Source of the DNA: a bacterium
GTDB taxonomy: Bacteria; Cyanobacteriota; Vampirovibrionia; Gastranaerophilales; Gastranaerophilaceae
Direction: 5' to 3'
Assembly (NCBI GenBank): GCA_017536545.1
Contig: JAFXHF010000014.1
Location: forward strand, 1-64,000
Length of the DNA: 64,000 nt
The notes under the pieces: model-generated
Seen by the model: only the letters and a program-made list of their open reading frames with translations
Database searches by the model: none
Told to the model about the DNA's origin: nothing
Position numbers and translations under genes: made by a program
Shown here: positions 1 through 7,271 of the stretch, in pieces
Layout of the letters: each line of letters begins with the position of its first letter
How positions within the stretch are numbered: the stretch's first letter is position 1

Positions 1-354
1 AAGTTTACCCAGTGCAATATAACCATCTGGGATTAAAACGTAAGTCTTTAGTCCAGCTTTAGCACCATAGGCAGCAGCTGAAGCTGAAGTGTTACCTGTT
101 GAAGCACAAATAATTGCACCTGAGCCTGCTTCTTTTGCTTTTGTAACTGCCATTGTCATACCACGGTCTTTGAAACTTCCTGTTGGGTTACATCCCTCAA
201 ATTTCAAATAGATTTCAGCATCCACTCCGATTTTTTTAGCCAAATTGTCAGCTTTGATAAGTGGAGTATTTCCTTCGTTAAGTGTAACAACTGGAGTTGA
301 GTCTGTTACTGGTAAATATTCTCTGTATTTGTTAATTAATCCTTGATGGTACAT
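1..354 (-). CDS. thrC: Threonine synthase, N-terminal part (cut by window edge)
   Basis: Threonine synthase converts O-phosphohomoserine to threonine with pyridoxal phosphate. Only the first 118 residues are in the window; the frame stays open to base 1. The start ATG (352-354) follows a good AAGGA ribosome site on the minus strand. Visible hallmarks are the N-terminal LNEGNTPL stretch, the PLP-lysine segment [11 protein letters not shown] and the following [10 protein letters not shown] phosphate-binding loop. It is the third gene of a minus-strand unit after homoserine dehydrogenase and a small membrane protein, which fits the pathway. Threonine dehydratase shares the fold, but the [13 protein letters not shown] pattern and the hom neighbour favour ThrC. 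Confidence 0.93.
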   Translation of the reverse strand, partial: MYHQGLINKYREYLPVTDSTPVVTLNEGNTPLIKADNLAKKIGVDAEIYLKFEGCNPTGSFKDRGMTMAVTKAKEAGSGAIICASTGNTSASAAAYGAKAGLKTYVLIPDGYIALGKL

Positions 355-368
355 AATTTATTTCCTTT

Positions 369-794
369 TTAAAATTTAATGTATATATTTGCTTTATCTT
401 GAGTTGTTGGAAGATAACTGTTTAATTCATTAACAATTCCTTGTGCTGTTTGTTCTGTAGTTAAAGAACTTTTAAAGAATCTATATGTTTCTCCGTTTTT
501 GTTTGTGACGTATATTGTATATCTGTGCCTATGGCGACGATTAGAAGCTCCTTCAAATTGACTATAATAATCTTGTAAACTAAAATATTCAACATTTTTA
601 ATATCAATATTTTGTTTGCTTATAGTTCGTCCGTTTGCACTTAGGTTAGAAACTTGGCAGATTCTTGGGTTACATTCAAAAATATCGCTTTCGACTTTAA
701 AAAAATAACACCATGAACAAAAAGCTACAAATGCAATAGCAGTTGCCCAAAATTCTTTAGATGTAAAATCAATATCATAACCAAAAAAATTCAT
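369..794 (-). CDS. Single-pass membrane protein between hom and thrC
   Basis: A 141-residue protein I do not recognise. One hydrophobic segment lies at about residues 15-32, followed by a polar domain. The end of that domain (YTIYVTNKNGETYRFFKSSL and onward) alternates polar and hydrophobic residues and ends in a helix, as in bacterial PH-like domains, but that is only an impression. The gene starts 12 nt after the hom stop and ends 14 nt before thrC, with an AAGG ribosome site, so it is very probably co-transcribed with both. A role in threonine synthesis is not implied by the sequence; it may simply ride in the operon. Confidence 0.8.
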   Translation of the reverse strand: MNFFGYDIDFTSKEFWATAIAFVAFCSWCYFFKVESDIFECNPRICQVSNLSANGRTISKQNIDIKNVEYFSLQDYYSQFEGASNRRHRHRYTIYVTNKNGETYRFFKSSLTTEQTAQGIVNELNSYLPTTQDKANIYIKF

Positions 795-806
795 AATAAC
801 CTTCTT

Positions 807-2081
807 TTACACTTGAACTCTAATTAAGCTATTAACCTTTGTAATTGCAGGGTCGTTATTGAATATAGAAATAACGTTTTGCATATCTTTTTCTCTACAA
901 AGTTCAGTAATAACAGTAATTCTAGCCGCAGTACCTTCGGCAACTTCTTTTTGAACAATACTTGCTAAGCTTATATTGTTTTCTTCGCAAGCCTTACCAA
1001 TTCTACCGATTACCCCTTTGCTATTTTGTGCTGTAATTGATAGATAGTATTTATTTTCAGTTTCTGAAACATCCATCATAACTGCATTTTCGTCGTGGTG
1101 GCATCTCATCATAGGTAAGATATAATCAGTTTTACCTAATTCAGCTGCTATTGCTAAAATATCACCAACAACAGAACTTGCAGTTGGGAATTCTCCAGCT
1201 CCAGGACCTGATAAAGTTACGTCCCCTACAGGATGTCCAGTTAAACTTACTGCGTTTGTTACGTAATCAATATGTGCTAAGGTTTTTGATTTTGGAACTA
1301 GCATTGGATGAACTCTAACGTCCGCTCTGCCATCTTTATTCAATTCAGCTGATGCGATAAGTTTGATTTTATAACCCATTTCATTAGCGGCTTTCATATC
1401 GTCAGGGCTGATTTTTGTAATACCTTCACGATATACTTTATCAATTTTAATTCTTTTACCAAAAGCAATTGTTGCAAGAGTTGTGATTTTGTATGCAGCA
1501 TCAAAACCTTCAACGTCCCCTGTTGGGTCAGCTTCAGCATAGCCTAACTCTTGAGATTCTTTTAAAACATCTTCGTATGATGCACCTTGAACATCCATTT
1601 TAGTCAAGATGTAGTTTGTTGTGCCATTTAAAATTGCTTTAATTTTGTTGATTTTGTTACCCGCTAAAATTGTTTTAATAGGCATAATCAGTGGGATACC
1701 ACCAGCAATTGCTGCTTCATATAGAACAACTTTATTATTGCTTTCTGCAAAGTTGAATAATTCTTCGCCGTGTTTTGCAAGAAGTTCTTTGTTAGCGGTA
1801 ACAATGTGTTTACCATTTTTAATTGCAGTTTTGATTAAATCAAAAGCTGGTTCAATACCGCCTACTAATTCCGCAACAATTTGAATTTCAGGGTCATTAA
1901 CAACCTCGTAAGGATTATCCGTAATAATGCTCTCATCTAAGTTCTCAATATTTCTTTTTTTGTTTTTGTTGCGTACTGCAATTTTTGTAATTTCTACATT
2001 TTCAAAGTTTTGAAGGGTTTTGAATACGCCACTACCAACTGTACCCAACCCAATAAGTCCGATTTTAATTTTCTTTTCCAT
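807..2081 (-). CDS. hom: Homoserine dehydrogenase
   Basis: Reduces aspartate semialdehyde to homoserine with NAD(P)H, the branch point to threonine and methionine. At 424 residues it has the usual monofunctional length. The Rossmann motif GLGTVGSGV is at residues 10-18; the substrate region holds NGTTNYILTKM and GYAEADPTGDVEG. The C-terminus (from about 350) is an ACT domain (SITAQNSKGVIGRIG), the site of threonine feedback in this family. It heads the operon with the small membrane gene and thrC. There is no Shine-Dalgarno sequence; an extended -10 (TGC TATACT, 2091-2099) lies 9 nt before the ATG, so the mRNA is probably leaderless or nearly so. Confidence 0.96.
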   Translation of the reverse strand: MEKKIKIGLIGLGTVGSGVFKTLQNFENVEITKIAVRNKNKKRNIENLDESIITDNPYEVVNDPEIQIVAELVGGIEPAFDLIKTAIKNGKHIVTANKELLAKHGEELFNFAESNNKVVLYEAAIAGGIPLIMPIKTILAGNKINKIKAILNGTTNYILTKMDVQGASYEDVLKESQELGYAEADPTGDVEGFDAAYKITTLATIAFGKRIKIDKVYREGITKISPDDMKAANEMGYKIKLIASAELNKDGRADVRVHPMLVPKSKTLAHIDYVTNAVSLTGHPVGDVTLSGPGAGEFPTASSVVGDILAIAAELGKTDYILPMMRCHHDENAVMMDVSETENKYYLSITAQNSKGVIGRIGKACEENNISLASIVQKEVAEGTAARITVITELCREKDMQNVISIFNNDPAITKVNSLIRVQV

Positions 2082-2090
2082 AATACGGTT

Positions 2091-2113
2091 AGTATAGCAT
2101 AAATATCCTTATT
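2091..2113 (-). promoter_or_regulatory. hom promoter with extended -10
   Basis: On the minus strand the bases TGCTATACT (2099 to 2091) form an extended -10 element 9 nt upstream of the hom ATG. A weak -35-like TTAACC lies 17 nt further upstream. The predicted start point is within about 3 nt of the ATG. Confidence 0.55.
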
Positions 2114-2137
2114 GGTTAAGTATTTTTAACATGTAGC

Positions 2138-2165
2138 TTGCAAAAATGTATTTTTGGGGTAAAAT
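2138..2165 (+). promoter_or_regulatory. rpmB promoter
   Basis: TTGCAA (2138-2143), a 16-bp spacer and TAAAAT (2160-2165) form a good sigma-70 promoter. It lies 45 nt before the rpmB ATG, and its presence excludes the longer in-frame reading that would begin with TTG at 2138. Confidence 0.7.
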
Positions 2166-2209
2166 TTAGGTATCTGAGTAAAAAACTAGCTAGAAAAGGA
2201 AATAAAATC

Positions 2210-2398
2210 ATGGCAAAACATTGTGAAATTTGTGGAAAAGCTCCAATTAAAGCAGCTAAATTGACTTTCTCTCACAAACAAATCGTACACACTCAAGAAC
2301 CTAACTTACAAACAGTTAAAGCTGTTGTAAATGGTGCTACAAAAAGAATTAAAGTTTGTACATCTTGTTTAAAAGCAGGTAAAGTTCAAAAAGCGTAA
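2210..2398 (+). CDS. rpmB: 50S ribosomal protein L28
   Basis: L28 is a structural protein of the large ribosomal subunit. The 62-residue product begins MAKHCEICGKAP and carries two Cys pairs, CEIC near the N-terminus and CTSC near residue 51, so it is the zinc-binding (C+) type. The start at 2210 is set by the AAAAGGA ribosome site at 2194-2200 and by the promoter at 2138-2165; a longer open frame overlaps the promoter and is not used. It is divergent from hom and monocistronic, ending in a strong terminator. Confidence 0.96.
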   Translation: MAKHCEICGKAPIKAAKLTFSHKQIVHTQEPNLQTVKAVVNGATKRIKVCTSCLKAGKVQKA

Positions 2399-2421
2399 TA
2401 GCTTTTCAAGCAATAAAGATT

Positions 2422-2455
2422 AAAAAAGAGAACCTTTTAGGTTCTCTTTTTTTTC
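2422..2455. terminator. Bidirectional terminator between rpmB and 2456 gene
   Basis: AAAAAAGAGAACC, a 5-base TTTTA loop and GGTTCTCTTTTTT form a perfect stem with T tracts on both strands, so it serves rpmB on the plus strand and the convergent secreted-protein gene on the minus strand. Confidence 0.9.
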
Positions 2456-2947
2456 TTAATAACAACTAATTATTTTGATTGGTTCTGCTGGTTTTAATGG
2501 TGGAAAATCTGGAAGCCCAGATTTTCTGTATTTATCATCATATGTTCTAGAATATCTTGGAGCCTCTGGTATAAGGTATGGCTTTGCAGGTTTTAATCTT
2601 CTTTCATTACAGATAGATTTTGGATCATCTATACATCTAAGTTTTTTTACCTTAGCAACTTTTGGTTTTGGTTTTTCAATTTCATATATTTTCAAGCCAA
2701 GATATTGTGGTTTTGATGGTTTAGCTTTTTTTGCAGTCTTTGTCTTGTTCTGTTTTTTGCAACAAGGAGGAGTTTTTTTGCTTTGAAGTTCTTTTGTTGG
2801 TTGTTTTACTTCTTCCTTTTTCTTTTCTCTGGTTACAAGAACAGGATTATTGTTTGGTACATCCTTTACTGTTTGTTCTGCAAACACAGCTGTCCCTATC
2901 AGAATTATGCCTAATATTACAATTAATTTTTCAAGTTGTTTCCCCAT
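2456..2947 (-). CDS. Secreted Lys/Pro-rich protein, paralogue A
   Basis: 163 residues of unknown function. The N-terminus (residues 1-23) is a signal peptide with the hydrophobic core LIVILGIILIGTAVFA ending in AVFA-E. The mature part is rich in lysine and proline, with a CC pair and two further cysteines that could form disulphides in the periplasm. The segment PSKPQYLGLKIYE closely matches KQPKYPGLIIYD in the next gene, so the two are diverged duplicates. There is no clear ribosome site; the start is the only Met before the signal peptide. Confidence 0.75.
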   Translation of the reverse strand: MGKQLEKLIVILGIILIGTAVFAEQTVKDVPNNNPVLVTREKKKEEVKQPTKELQSKKTPPCCKKQNKTKTAKKAKPSKPQYLGLKIYEIEKPKPKVAKVKKLRCIDDPKSICNERRLKPAKPYLIPEAPRYSRTYDDKYRKSGLPDFPPLKPAEPIKIISCY

Positions 2948-2987
2948 ATATATAATAACAATTTTTGTTGATAAAAATTGCTAGTGA

Positions 2988-3479
2988 TTATTTGCAGATT
3001 TTTTTCCCTCTACGGCTTAGTCCATCATAGCGAAGAAGTCCACCACCGCCAGGTTTCATAAATTTTTCCATTTTTTTTGCTTTTTCTTCTTTTTCTTCTT
3101 TTGTCAATGCTTTTCTATCGTAATAAGTATTTTTTCTATATTTACCTGCTTTAAATGTATGTTCGTAGTAATAATAGCAATTATCACAAGGTTTATCTTC
3201 TGGCTTATCATAAATAATTAAGCCAGGATATTTAGGTTGTTTAGATTTTTGTTCGGTTGTTTTTGGTGTTACTCTATCTGTTACTGGGGGCTGTTCTTCG
3301 ACTATATCTTCAGGTTTTTGTACATTGTCCTCAATCTCTGGTGGTTGTGTTTCAGAAATCGGAGTTCTTCTTTGTAAAGTGACAGGTTTACCTGTTTTTG
3401 TTGTTGCGTCTTGCAAATCTTTCGCTACAGCTGGATAACTCAAAAATAATATTAAAAATACAAAAATTATCTTTTTCAT
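2988..3479 (-). CDS. Secreted Lys/Pro-rich protein, paralogue B
   Basis: 163 residues from the ATG at 3479; a longer frame begins 19 codons upstream but has no support. The signal peptide is MKKIIFVFLILFLSYPAVA, cleaved after AVA. The mature protein has a proline/threonine/glutamate-rich stretch, the shared motif KQPKYPGLIIYD, a CDNC pair followed by YYYYEH, and a basic C-terminus. The -10 box TATAAT (3486-3491) ends exactly 6 nt before the ATG with no ribosome site, so the transcript should be leaderless. Function unknown; the pairing with the gene at 2456 suggests a small lineage-specific envelope family. Confidence 0.75.
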   Translation of the reverse strand: MKKIIFVFLILFLSYPAVAKDLQDATTKTGKPVTLQRRTPISETQPPEIEDNVQKPEDIVEEQPPVTDRVTPKTTEQKSKQPKYPGLIIYDKPEDKPCDNCYYYYEHTFKAGKYRKNTYYDRKALTKEEKEEKAKKMEKFMKPGGGGLLRYDGLSRRGKKICK

Positions 3480-3630
3480 ATAAATATTATAACGTATTTT
3501 GTTAATAATTTCACTTGTAAAAATTACAAAATTCACCTTTACATTTCTTCATGTTTATCGATTTTTGTTTGCCACTTTTATATGAATGTAATAGAATGAT
3601 GATGGGAATGTTTTTAAGGGATAGATAAGA

Positions 3631-4158
3631 ATGATAAAAGACAGATTGAATGAGAGAACTTTAACACCTCAAGAGGTTAGATCTATATTGAAAGCTGACA
3701 ATAAAGAGATTGTTGATCTTTGTAAAAAAGCTGCAATTAGACCTAGAAAAAATGCTAAAGGTCACACATATTTTTCTTACGATGAGGTGAAAAACTTGAG
3801 AAAAGTTCAAGCACAAGTTAGGGGTGTTGTTTCAAACCCTGTTGCTGCTAGAGTTCCTGCAATGGCAGGTGCTTCAGGCATTCAAAATAACAGTGCAGCA
3901 GTTAGAAGTATTTTAACAACATTACAAGATTTAGAAGTTAAACTAAGCAATAAAATCGCTAAAGTTATTGATGAAAAACTTGAAGGTATGGATGATGTTG
4001 TTGTTGAATTAATTCGTTGCAAAACTGATAATGAAACTTTAAAACAAAAAATTGTTGATTTGAATAAAGAAGTTTATCAGTTAAAGAATGAATTAAACAG
4101 CTACAAGCCAGTTGCTTTAGGATTTTACAAGAAAAAAGAAGTTTACGTTTGGGAATAA
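3631..4158 (+). CDS. MerR-like DNA-binding protein with C-terminal coiled coil
   Basis: 175 residues. Residues 10-60 (LTPQEVRSILKADNKEIVDLCKKAAIRPRKN...YFSYDEVKNLRK) look like a winged helix of the MerR/excisionase type. A glycine/alanine-rich linker follows, then a long helical region (about residues 95-160) with heptad-like leucine and isoleucine spacing typical of a dimerising coiled coil. No effector domain is visible. It lies just before recA on the same strand, separated only by a terminator, so it may share transcription with recA. Function is unknown; a regulatory or nucleoid role is inferred from the fold only. Confidence 0.65.
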   Translation: MIKDRLNERTLTPQEVRSILKADNKEIVDLCKKAAIRPRKNAKGHTYFSYDEVKNLRKVQAQVRGVVSNPVAARVPAMAGASGIQNNSAAVRSILTTLQDLEVKLSNKIAKVIDEKLEGMDDVVVELIRCKTDNETLKQKIVDLNKEVYQLKNELNSYKPVALGFYKKKEVYVWE

Positions 4159-4159
4159 A

Positions 4160-4191
4160 AAACAACAGGGCGTTAAGCCCTTTGTTTTTTT
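4160..4191 (+). terminator. Terminator or attenuator directly upstream of recA
   Basis: AACAACAGGGC, the loop GTTAA and GCCCTTTGTT pair into an 11-bp stem with one bulged C, followed by a run of T. It ends 22 nt before the recA ATG, leaving almost no room for a separate promoter. Confidence 0.8.
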
Positions 4192-4213
4192 GTAATAAAG
4201 AAAGAGGATAATT

Positions 4214-5233
4214 ATGGCAGTGAAAGAATCACCGGCTACAAATATTAGTGAGGAAAGAAGCAAAGCACTAAAATTAGCTATTGAGAAAATTGAAAAAGAT
4301 TTTGGTAAAGGCTCAATTATGAAGTTGGGTGATAAGACTACCGTTAATGTTGATGCTATCCCTACAGGAGCATTGTCATTAGACGTTGCTCTTGGAATTG
4401 GCGGTATCCCACGTGGCCGTATTATCGAAATTTATGGTCCTGAGTCTTCAGGTAAAACAACTTTGGCTCAACACATCGTTGCTGAGTGTCAGAAAAAAGG
4501 TGGTATTGCAGCATTCGTTGATGCAGAGCATGCTCTAGATCCTGAATATGCAAGAAATCTTGGTGTTCAAGTTGATGATTTATTAATCTCTCAACCAGAT
4601 ACTGGTGAACAAGCGTTAGATATCACAGAAGAACTTGTTCGCTCTGGTGCAGTTGATATTGTTGTTGTTGACTCTGTTGCAGCACTTGTTCCAAAAGCTG
4701 AAATTGAAGGCTCTATGGAAGATCAACAAATGGGTCTTCAAGCTCGTTTGATGTCTAAAGCTTTGAGAAAACTAACAGGTATTATCGGTAAAACAAATAC
4801 AACTGTTATTTTCATCAACCAATTAAGAATGAAAATTGGTGTTATGTATGGTAACCCAGAAACTACAACTGGTGGTAATGCTTTGAAATATTATGCATCA
4901 GTTCGTATGGAAATTAAACGTACTGAAACACTTAAAGGTGATGAAGGTGAAATCGGGAACCATGTAAGAGTTAGAGTTTTGAAAAACAAGGTAGCACCTC
5001 CTTTCAGAACTGCAGAATTTGATATTATCTTTGGTCAAGGTATTTCAAAAGTTGGTAATATTTTAGATGTTGCAGTTAATTTAGATATCGTTAAAAAAGC
5101 TGGAGCATGGTTTAGTTACAACGATGAAAAACTTGGTCAGGGTAGAGAAAAAGCTAAAGAATTCTTAGAACAAAACCCAGAAGTTTTAGCAGAAGTTGAA
5201 AAACTTGTTCGTGAAAAATTAGCTCAATCTTAA
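4214..5233 (+). CDS. recA: RecA recombinase
   Basis: DNA strand-exchange ATPase that also triggers the SOS response in bacteria that have one. The 339 residues are the usual length. Walker A is GPESSGKTT (about residues 75-83), followed by the conserved [12 protein letters not shown], Walker B ([19 protein letters not shown]), loop L1 and L2 ([40 protein letters not shown]). The ribosome site AAAGAGGA precedes the ATG. An intrinsic terminator lies immediately upstream and a second one downstream; I see no LexA-box-like palindrome in the gap. Confidence 0.99.
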   Translation: MAVKESPATNISEERSKALKLAIEKIEKDFGKGSIMKLGDKTTVNVDAIPTGALSLDVALGIGGIPRGRIIEIYGPESSGKTTLAQHIVAECQKKGGIAAFVDAEHALDPEYARNLGVQVDDLLISQPDTGEQALDITEELVRSGAVDIVVVDSVAALVPKAEIEGSMEDQQMGLQARLMSKALRKLTGIIGKTNTTVIFINQLRMKIGVMYGNPETTTGGNALKYYASVRMEIKRTETLKGDEGEIGNHVRVRVLKNKVAPPFRTAEFDIIFGQGISKVGNILDVAVNLDIVKKAGAWFSYNDEKLGQGREKAKEFLEQNPEVLAEVEKLVREKLAQS

Positions 5234-5251
5234 TTAAAAATTTTAATTTTA

Positions 5252-5285
5252 TAAAGGCCTTTGTTTAGATACAGAGGCCTTTTTA
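5252..5285 (+). terminator. recA terminator
   Basis: AAAGGCCTTTGT and ACAGAGGCCTTTTT form a 12-bp stem with one G-T wobble around the loop TTAGAT, followed by T residues. Confidence 0.85.
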
Positions 5286-5366
5286 ATTGTAAAAAATTTT
5301 TAAATATACTAGCAAGTTAATTTATGTTCGGTTTTATAATGATATGATTATAATCAGGAGGCAATT

Positions 5367-6305
5367 ATGCAAGTAAATTCAATTAGAAATTATAATATTT
5401 CAACCCCAAACAAAGTTAACTTAGAAAACAAAACAGCTAACATGTCTGATGTGGCATTTGTTGGTGAAAAGAAAGATAATAAAGCATTAAGAGCAGCAAG
5501 AGATTTGGCTATTGCGTCAATGTTTTTGTTGCCTGTTGCAACAACAACACTAACAAGTTGTGAAGATGATGGTTTTGCTTATGCCAGAGCGGAAGCTTGG
5601 GGTGGAGAAGGTTATGTAGATACCTTGGGTTGTAATCACCCTGCAGATACTATCATTCAATGGTGGTATGCATGGGAACGCCCAATGCCGTTAGATTCAC
5701 TGAATAATAATTTTGATAACTGGGATATTCCAGGTGTTGACCCACGTTGGCGTGATTCTTTGGCAAATAGAAATATCATTCACTATGAAGGTACTCGTGA
5801 ATGGGAATATGGCACAAAAGAAATTGGTGATATAAATGTTTTAGAATCTTCTAGAAAGATTTTAGTATATGATACTGAAATTCAAGATTACAAGGGTAAT
5901 CATGAAAGTTATGGTAAAAGAGTTTTAAGAATTCCATCAGGTAATTTCACAATTACAACAAAAGATGGTGTGACTCTAAATTCACCAAAAGGTCTATTTG
6001 TCGAAGAATATGAAAATGAATTTGATCAACAAAATGGTTCAATTTTAGATTGCAGATTGAAAACTAGAGCGTTTGTAACAACAAATGGTGATACATTGAA
6101 TGTTGCAAAAAGAAAAGGTACATCTGAATTCGTTGAAACAGGTAAAGTTGCAAAAGGTTACTTAGGTGCAAATTCAATTCTATTGAGAAACTTAATTGGT
6201 CAATACTCAACTGATGATCATTATGTAGATTTTAAAGTTGAAGCTGTTGAAGATAAGAGATTAAGAGCAATGTATGTACAAGCAATGGACCAAAAAGAAG
6301 ACTAA
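5367..6305 (+). CDS. Putative lipoprotein with displaced lipobox
   Basis: 312 residues, not recognised. A polar N-terminus of about 45 residues (with the short motif SDVAFVGE) precedes a hydrophobic segment (LAIASMFLLPVATTTLTSC) that ends in LTSC, a valid lipobox, followed by acidic EDD and a long exported-looking region rich in Trp, Tyr and Asp. The late position of the lipobox is unusual, because type II signal peptides normally begin within a few residues of the start. The ATG follows a strong AGGAGG ribosome site, so the long N-terminus is real and not a misplaced start. No known domain is apparent. Confidence 0.75.
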   Translation: MQVNSIRNYNISTPNKVNLENKTANMSDVAFVGEKKDNKALRAARDLAIASMFLLPVATTTLTSCEDDGFAYARAEAWGGEGYVDTLGCNHPADTIIQWWYAWERPMPLDSLNNNFDNWDIPGVDPRWRDSLANRNIIHYEGTREWEYGTKEIGDINVLESSRKILVYDTEIQDYKGNHESYGKRVLRIPSGNFTITTKDGVTLNSPKGLFVEEYENEFDQQNGSILDCRLKTRAFVTTNGDTLNVAKRKGTSEFVETGKVAKGYLGANSILLRNLIGQYSTDDHYVDFKVEAVEDKRLRAMYVQAMDQKED

Positions 6306-6342
6306 TATAAATTAAGGCAATAATTAATTAAACTCGAGATGT

Positions 6343-6372
6343 AAAAAGACCTCTGTAAAAAGAGGTCTTTTT
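6343..6372. terminator. Bidirectional terminator
   Basis: AAAAAGACCTCT and AGAGGTCTTTTT pair perfectly over 12 bp around GTAAAA. It sits between convergent genes and has T tracts on both strands. Confidence 0.9.
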
Positions 6373-6374
6373 CG

Positions 6375-6740
6375 TTAATCGAATTTTAATTCTGTTTCTA
6401 GTAAATTTAATATTAGATTTAATCTGTCTTTATCGTGTGTGTGCCACCAGCCGATAAGTGTTTCAAATGCTGTTGCTTGACGGTATTCTGTTTGAATATT
6501 GCGTCTGCCAACTGGGATTGGTAAATTCCTTGCTCGGCGAGTCAGTTCTAGTTCTTCTTCTGTTAAATTTGGTTCTAGAAAATGAAGTAGTTCGCATTGA
6601 CAAGATGTTTTTACCAAATTGGTTGTTATTTGGTGAAGTTTTTTAGCGTTATTAGTCGCTTTTACAGTTTTTTCTCGAATGTATAATTCCCAAACTGCAT
6701 CACCTAAATATGCATAATTTCTTAAATTCATTTCTTCCAT
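6375..6740 (-). CDS. mrnC: Mini-ribonuclease III
   Basis: A dimeric RNase III catalytic domain without the double-stranded RNA-binding domain; in Bacillus it matures 23S rRNA ends, and cyanobacteria carry it too. The 121 residues include the signature AYLGDAVWELYIRE near the N-terminus (metal-binding Asp and Glu), RRARN in the middle and EYRQATAFETLIGWW near residue 85-100, whose Glu is catalytic. There is no Shine-Dalgarno; a TAAAAT (6747-6752) ends 6 nt before the ATG, suggesting a leaderless message. An in-frame ATG three codons later is an alternative start. Confidence 0.9.
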   Translation of the reverse strand: MEEMNLRNYAYLGDAVWELYIREKTVKATNNAKKLHQITTNLVKTSCQCELLHFLEPNLTEEELELTRRARNLPIPVGRRNIQTEYRQATAFETLIGWWHTHDKDRLNLILNLLETELKFD

Positions 6741-6830
6741 ATTTTAATTTTACTACAAAATCTTTCGACTAAAAAGAGGATTTAAAATTTGAAGGTTCGA
6801 TTTATTATGGTAAAACCATCGGGAGAGATT

Positions 6831-7211
6831 ATGAAAAAAATTTTGGTAATATTAGGTATATTATTATTTATAAATATGGTTGTAATGTCTTTAAGTAAGG
6901 CGTTTGCTTATGCTTATGATAACGATTTTAAAACAGCTTTTTATGATAGTTTTGTTGTCGGAATGTTTGAAGGTTTGAAAGGATCTTTGTTATCTCAAGG
7001 TTTCACTACTTCTAGTGTGAATACATATATTGCAACTTTGAAACCAAAAGTTAATAGAGCAAATTTGGAACAAACTACTTGGGATTGTGTTTCAAAATAT
7101 ACTGTTCAACAAATGCAAACTCCTGGAATTGTAGATAAATGCTTTGAGCAATGGTCAAATAATTTCTTTTTTGTAGAAAATTCAAAAGCTTTGGAGATAT
7201 TAAGAAAATAA
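6831..7211 (+). CDS. Small exported or membrane-anchored protein
   Basis: 126 residues, unknown. The start at 6831 is chosen because GGGAGAGA lies just upstream; an open frame continuing upstream from a TTG has no ribosome site. The first 25 residues (MKKILVILGILLFINMVVMSLSKAFA) form a signal peptide or anchor with AFA-Y as possible cleavage site. The remainder is mixed helical with two cysteines (WDCVSKY and DKCFEQW) spaced for a disulphide. It is monocistronic and ends at a strong terminator. Confidence 0.7.
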   Translation: MKKILVILGILLFINMVVMSLSKAFAYAYDNDFKTAFYDSFVVGMFEGLKGSLLSQGFTTSSVNTYIATLKPKVNRANLEQTTWDCVSKYTVQQMQTPGIVDKCFEQWSNNFFFVENSKALEILRK

Positions 7212-7225
7212 TTGAGGTAAAAGAG

Positions 7226-7262
7226 AAGCGACCACTCAAGTTTGAGTGGTCGCTTTCTGTTT
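7226..7262. terminator. Strong terminator, 14-bp perfect stem
   Basis: AAGCGACCACTCAA and its perfect complement TTGAGTGGTCGCTT, separated by two bases, are followed by T-rich sequence. It lies between convergent genes and probably acts mainly on the plus-strand gene at 6831. Confidence 0.8.
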
Positions 7263-7271
7263 AATAACTTA

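Noticed and set aside
1621-1884. Hydrophobic plus-strand frame inside hom
   Set aside because: It is the antisense shadow of a well-supported homoserine dehydrogenase.
2138-2209. Longer N-terminus for L28
   Set aside because: The TTG start lies inside the -35 box; the ATG at 2210 has the ribosome site and gives the normal protein.
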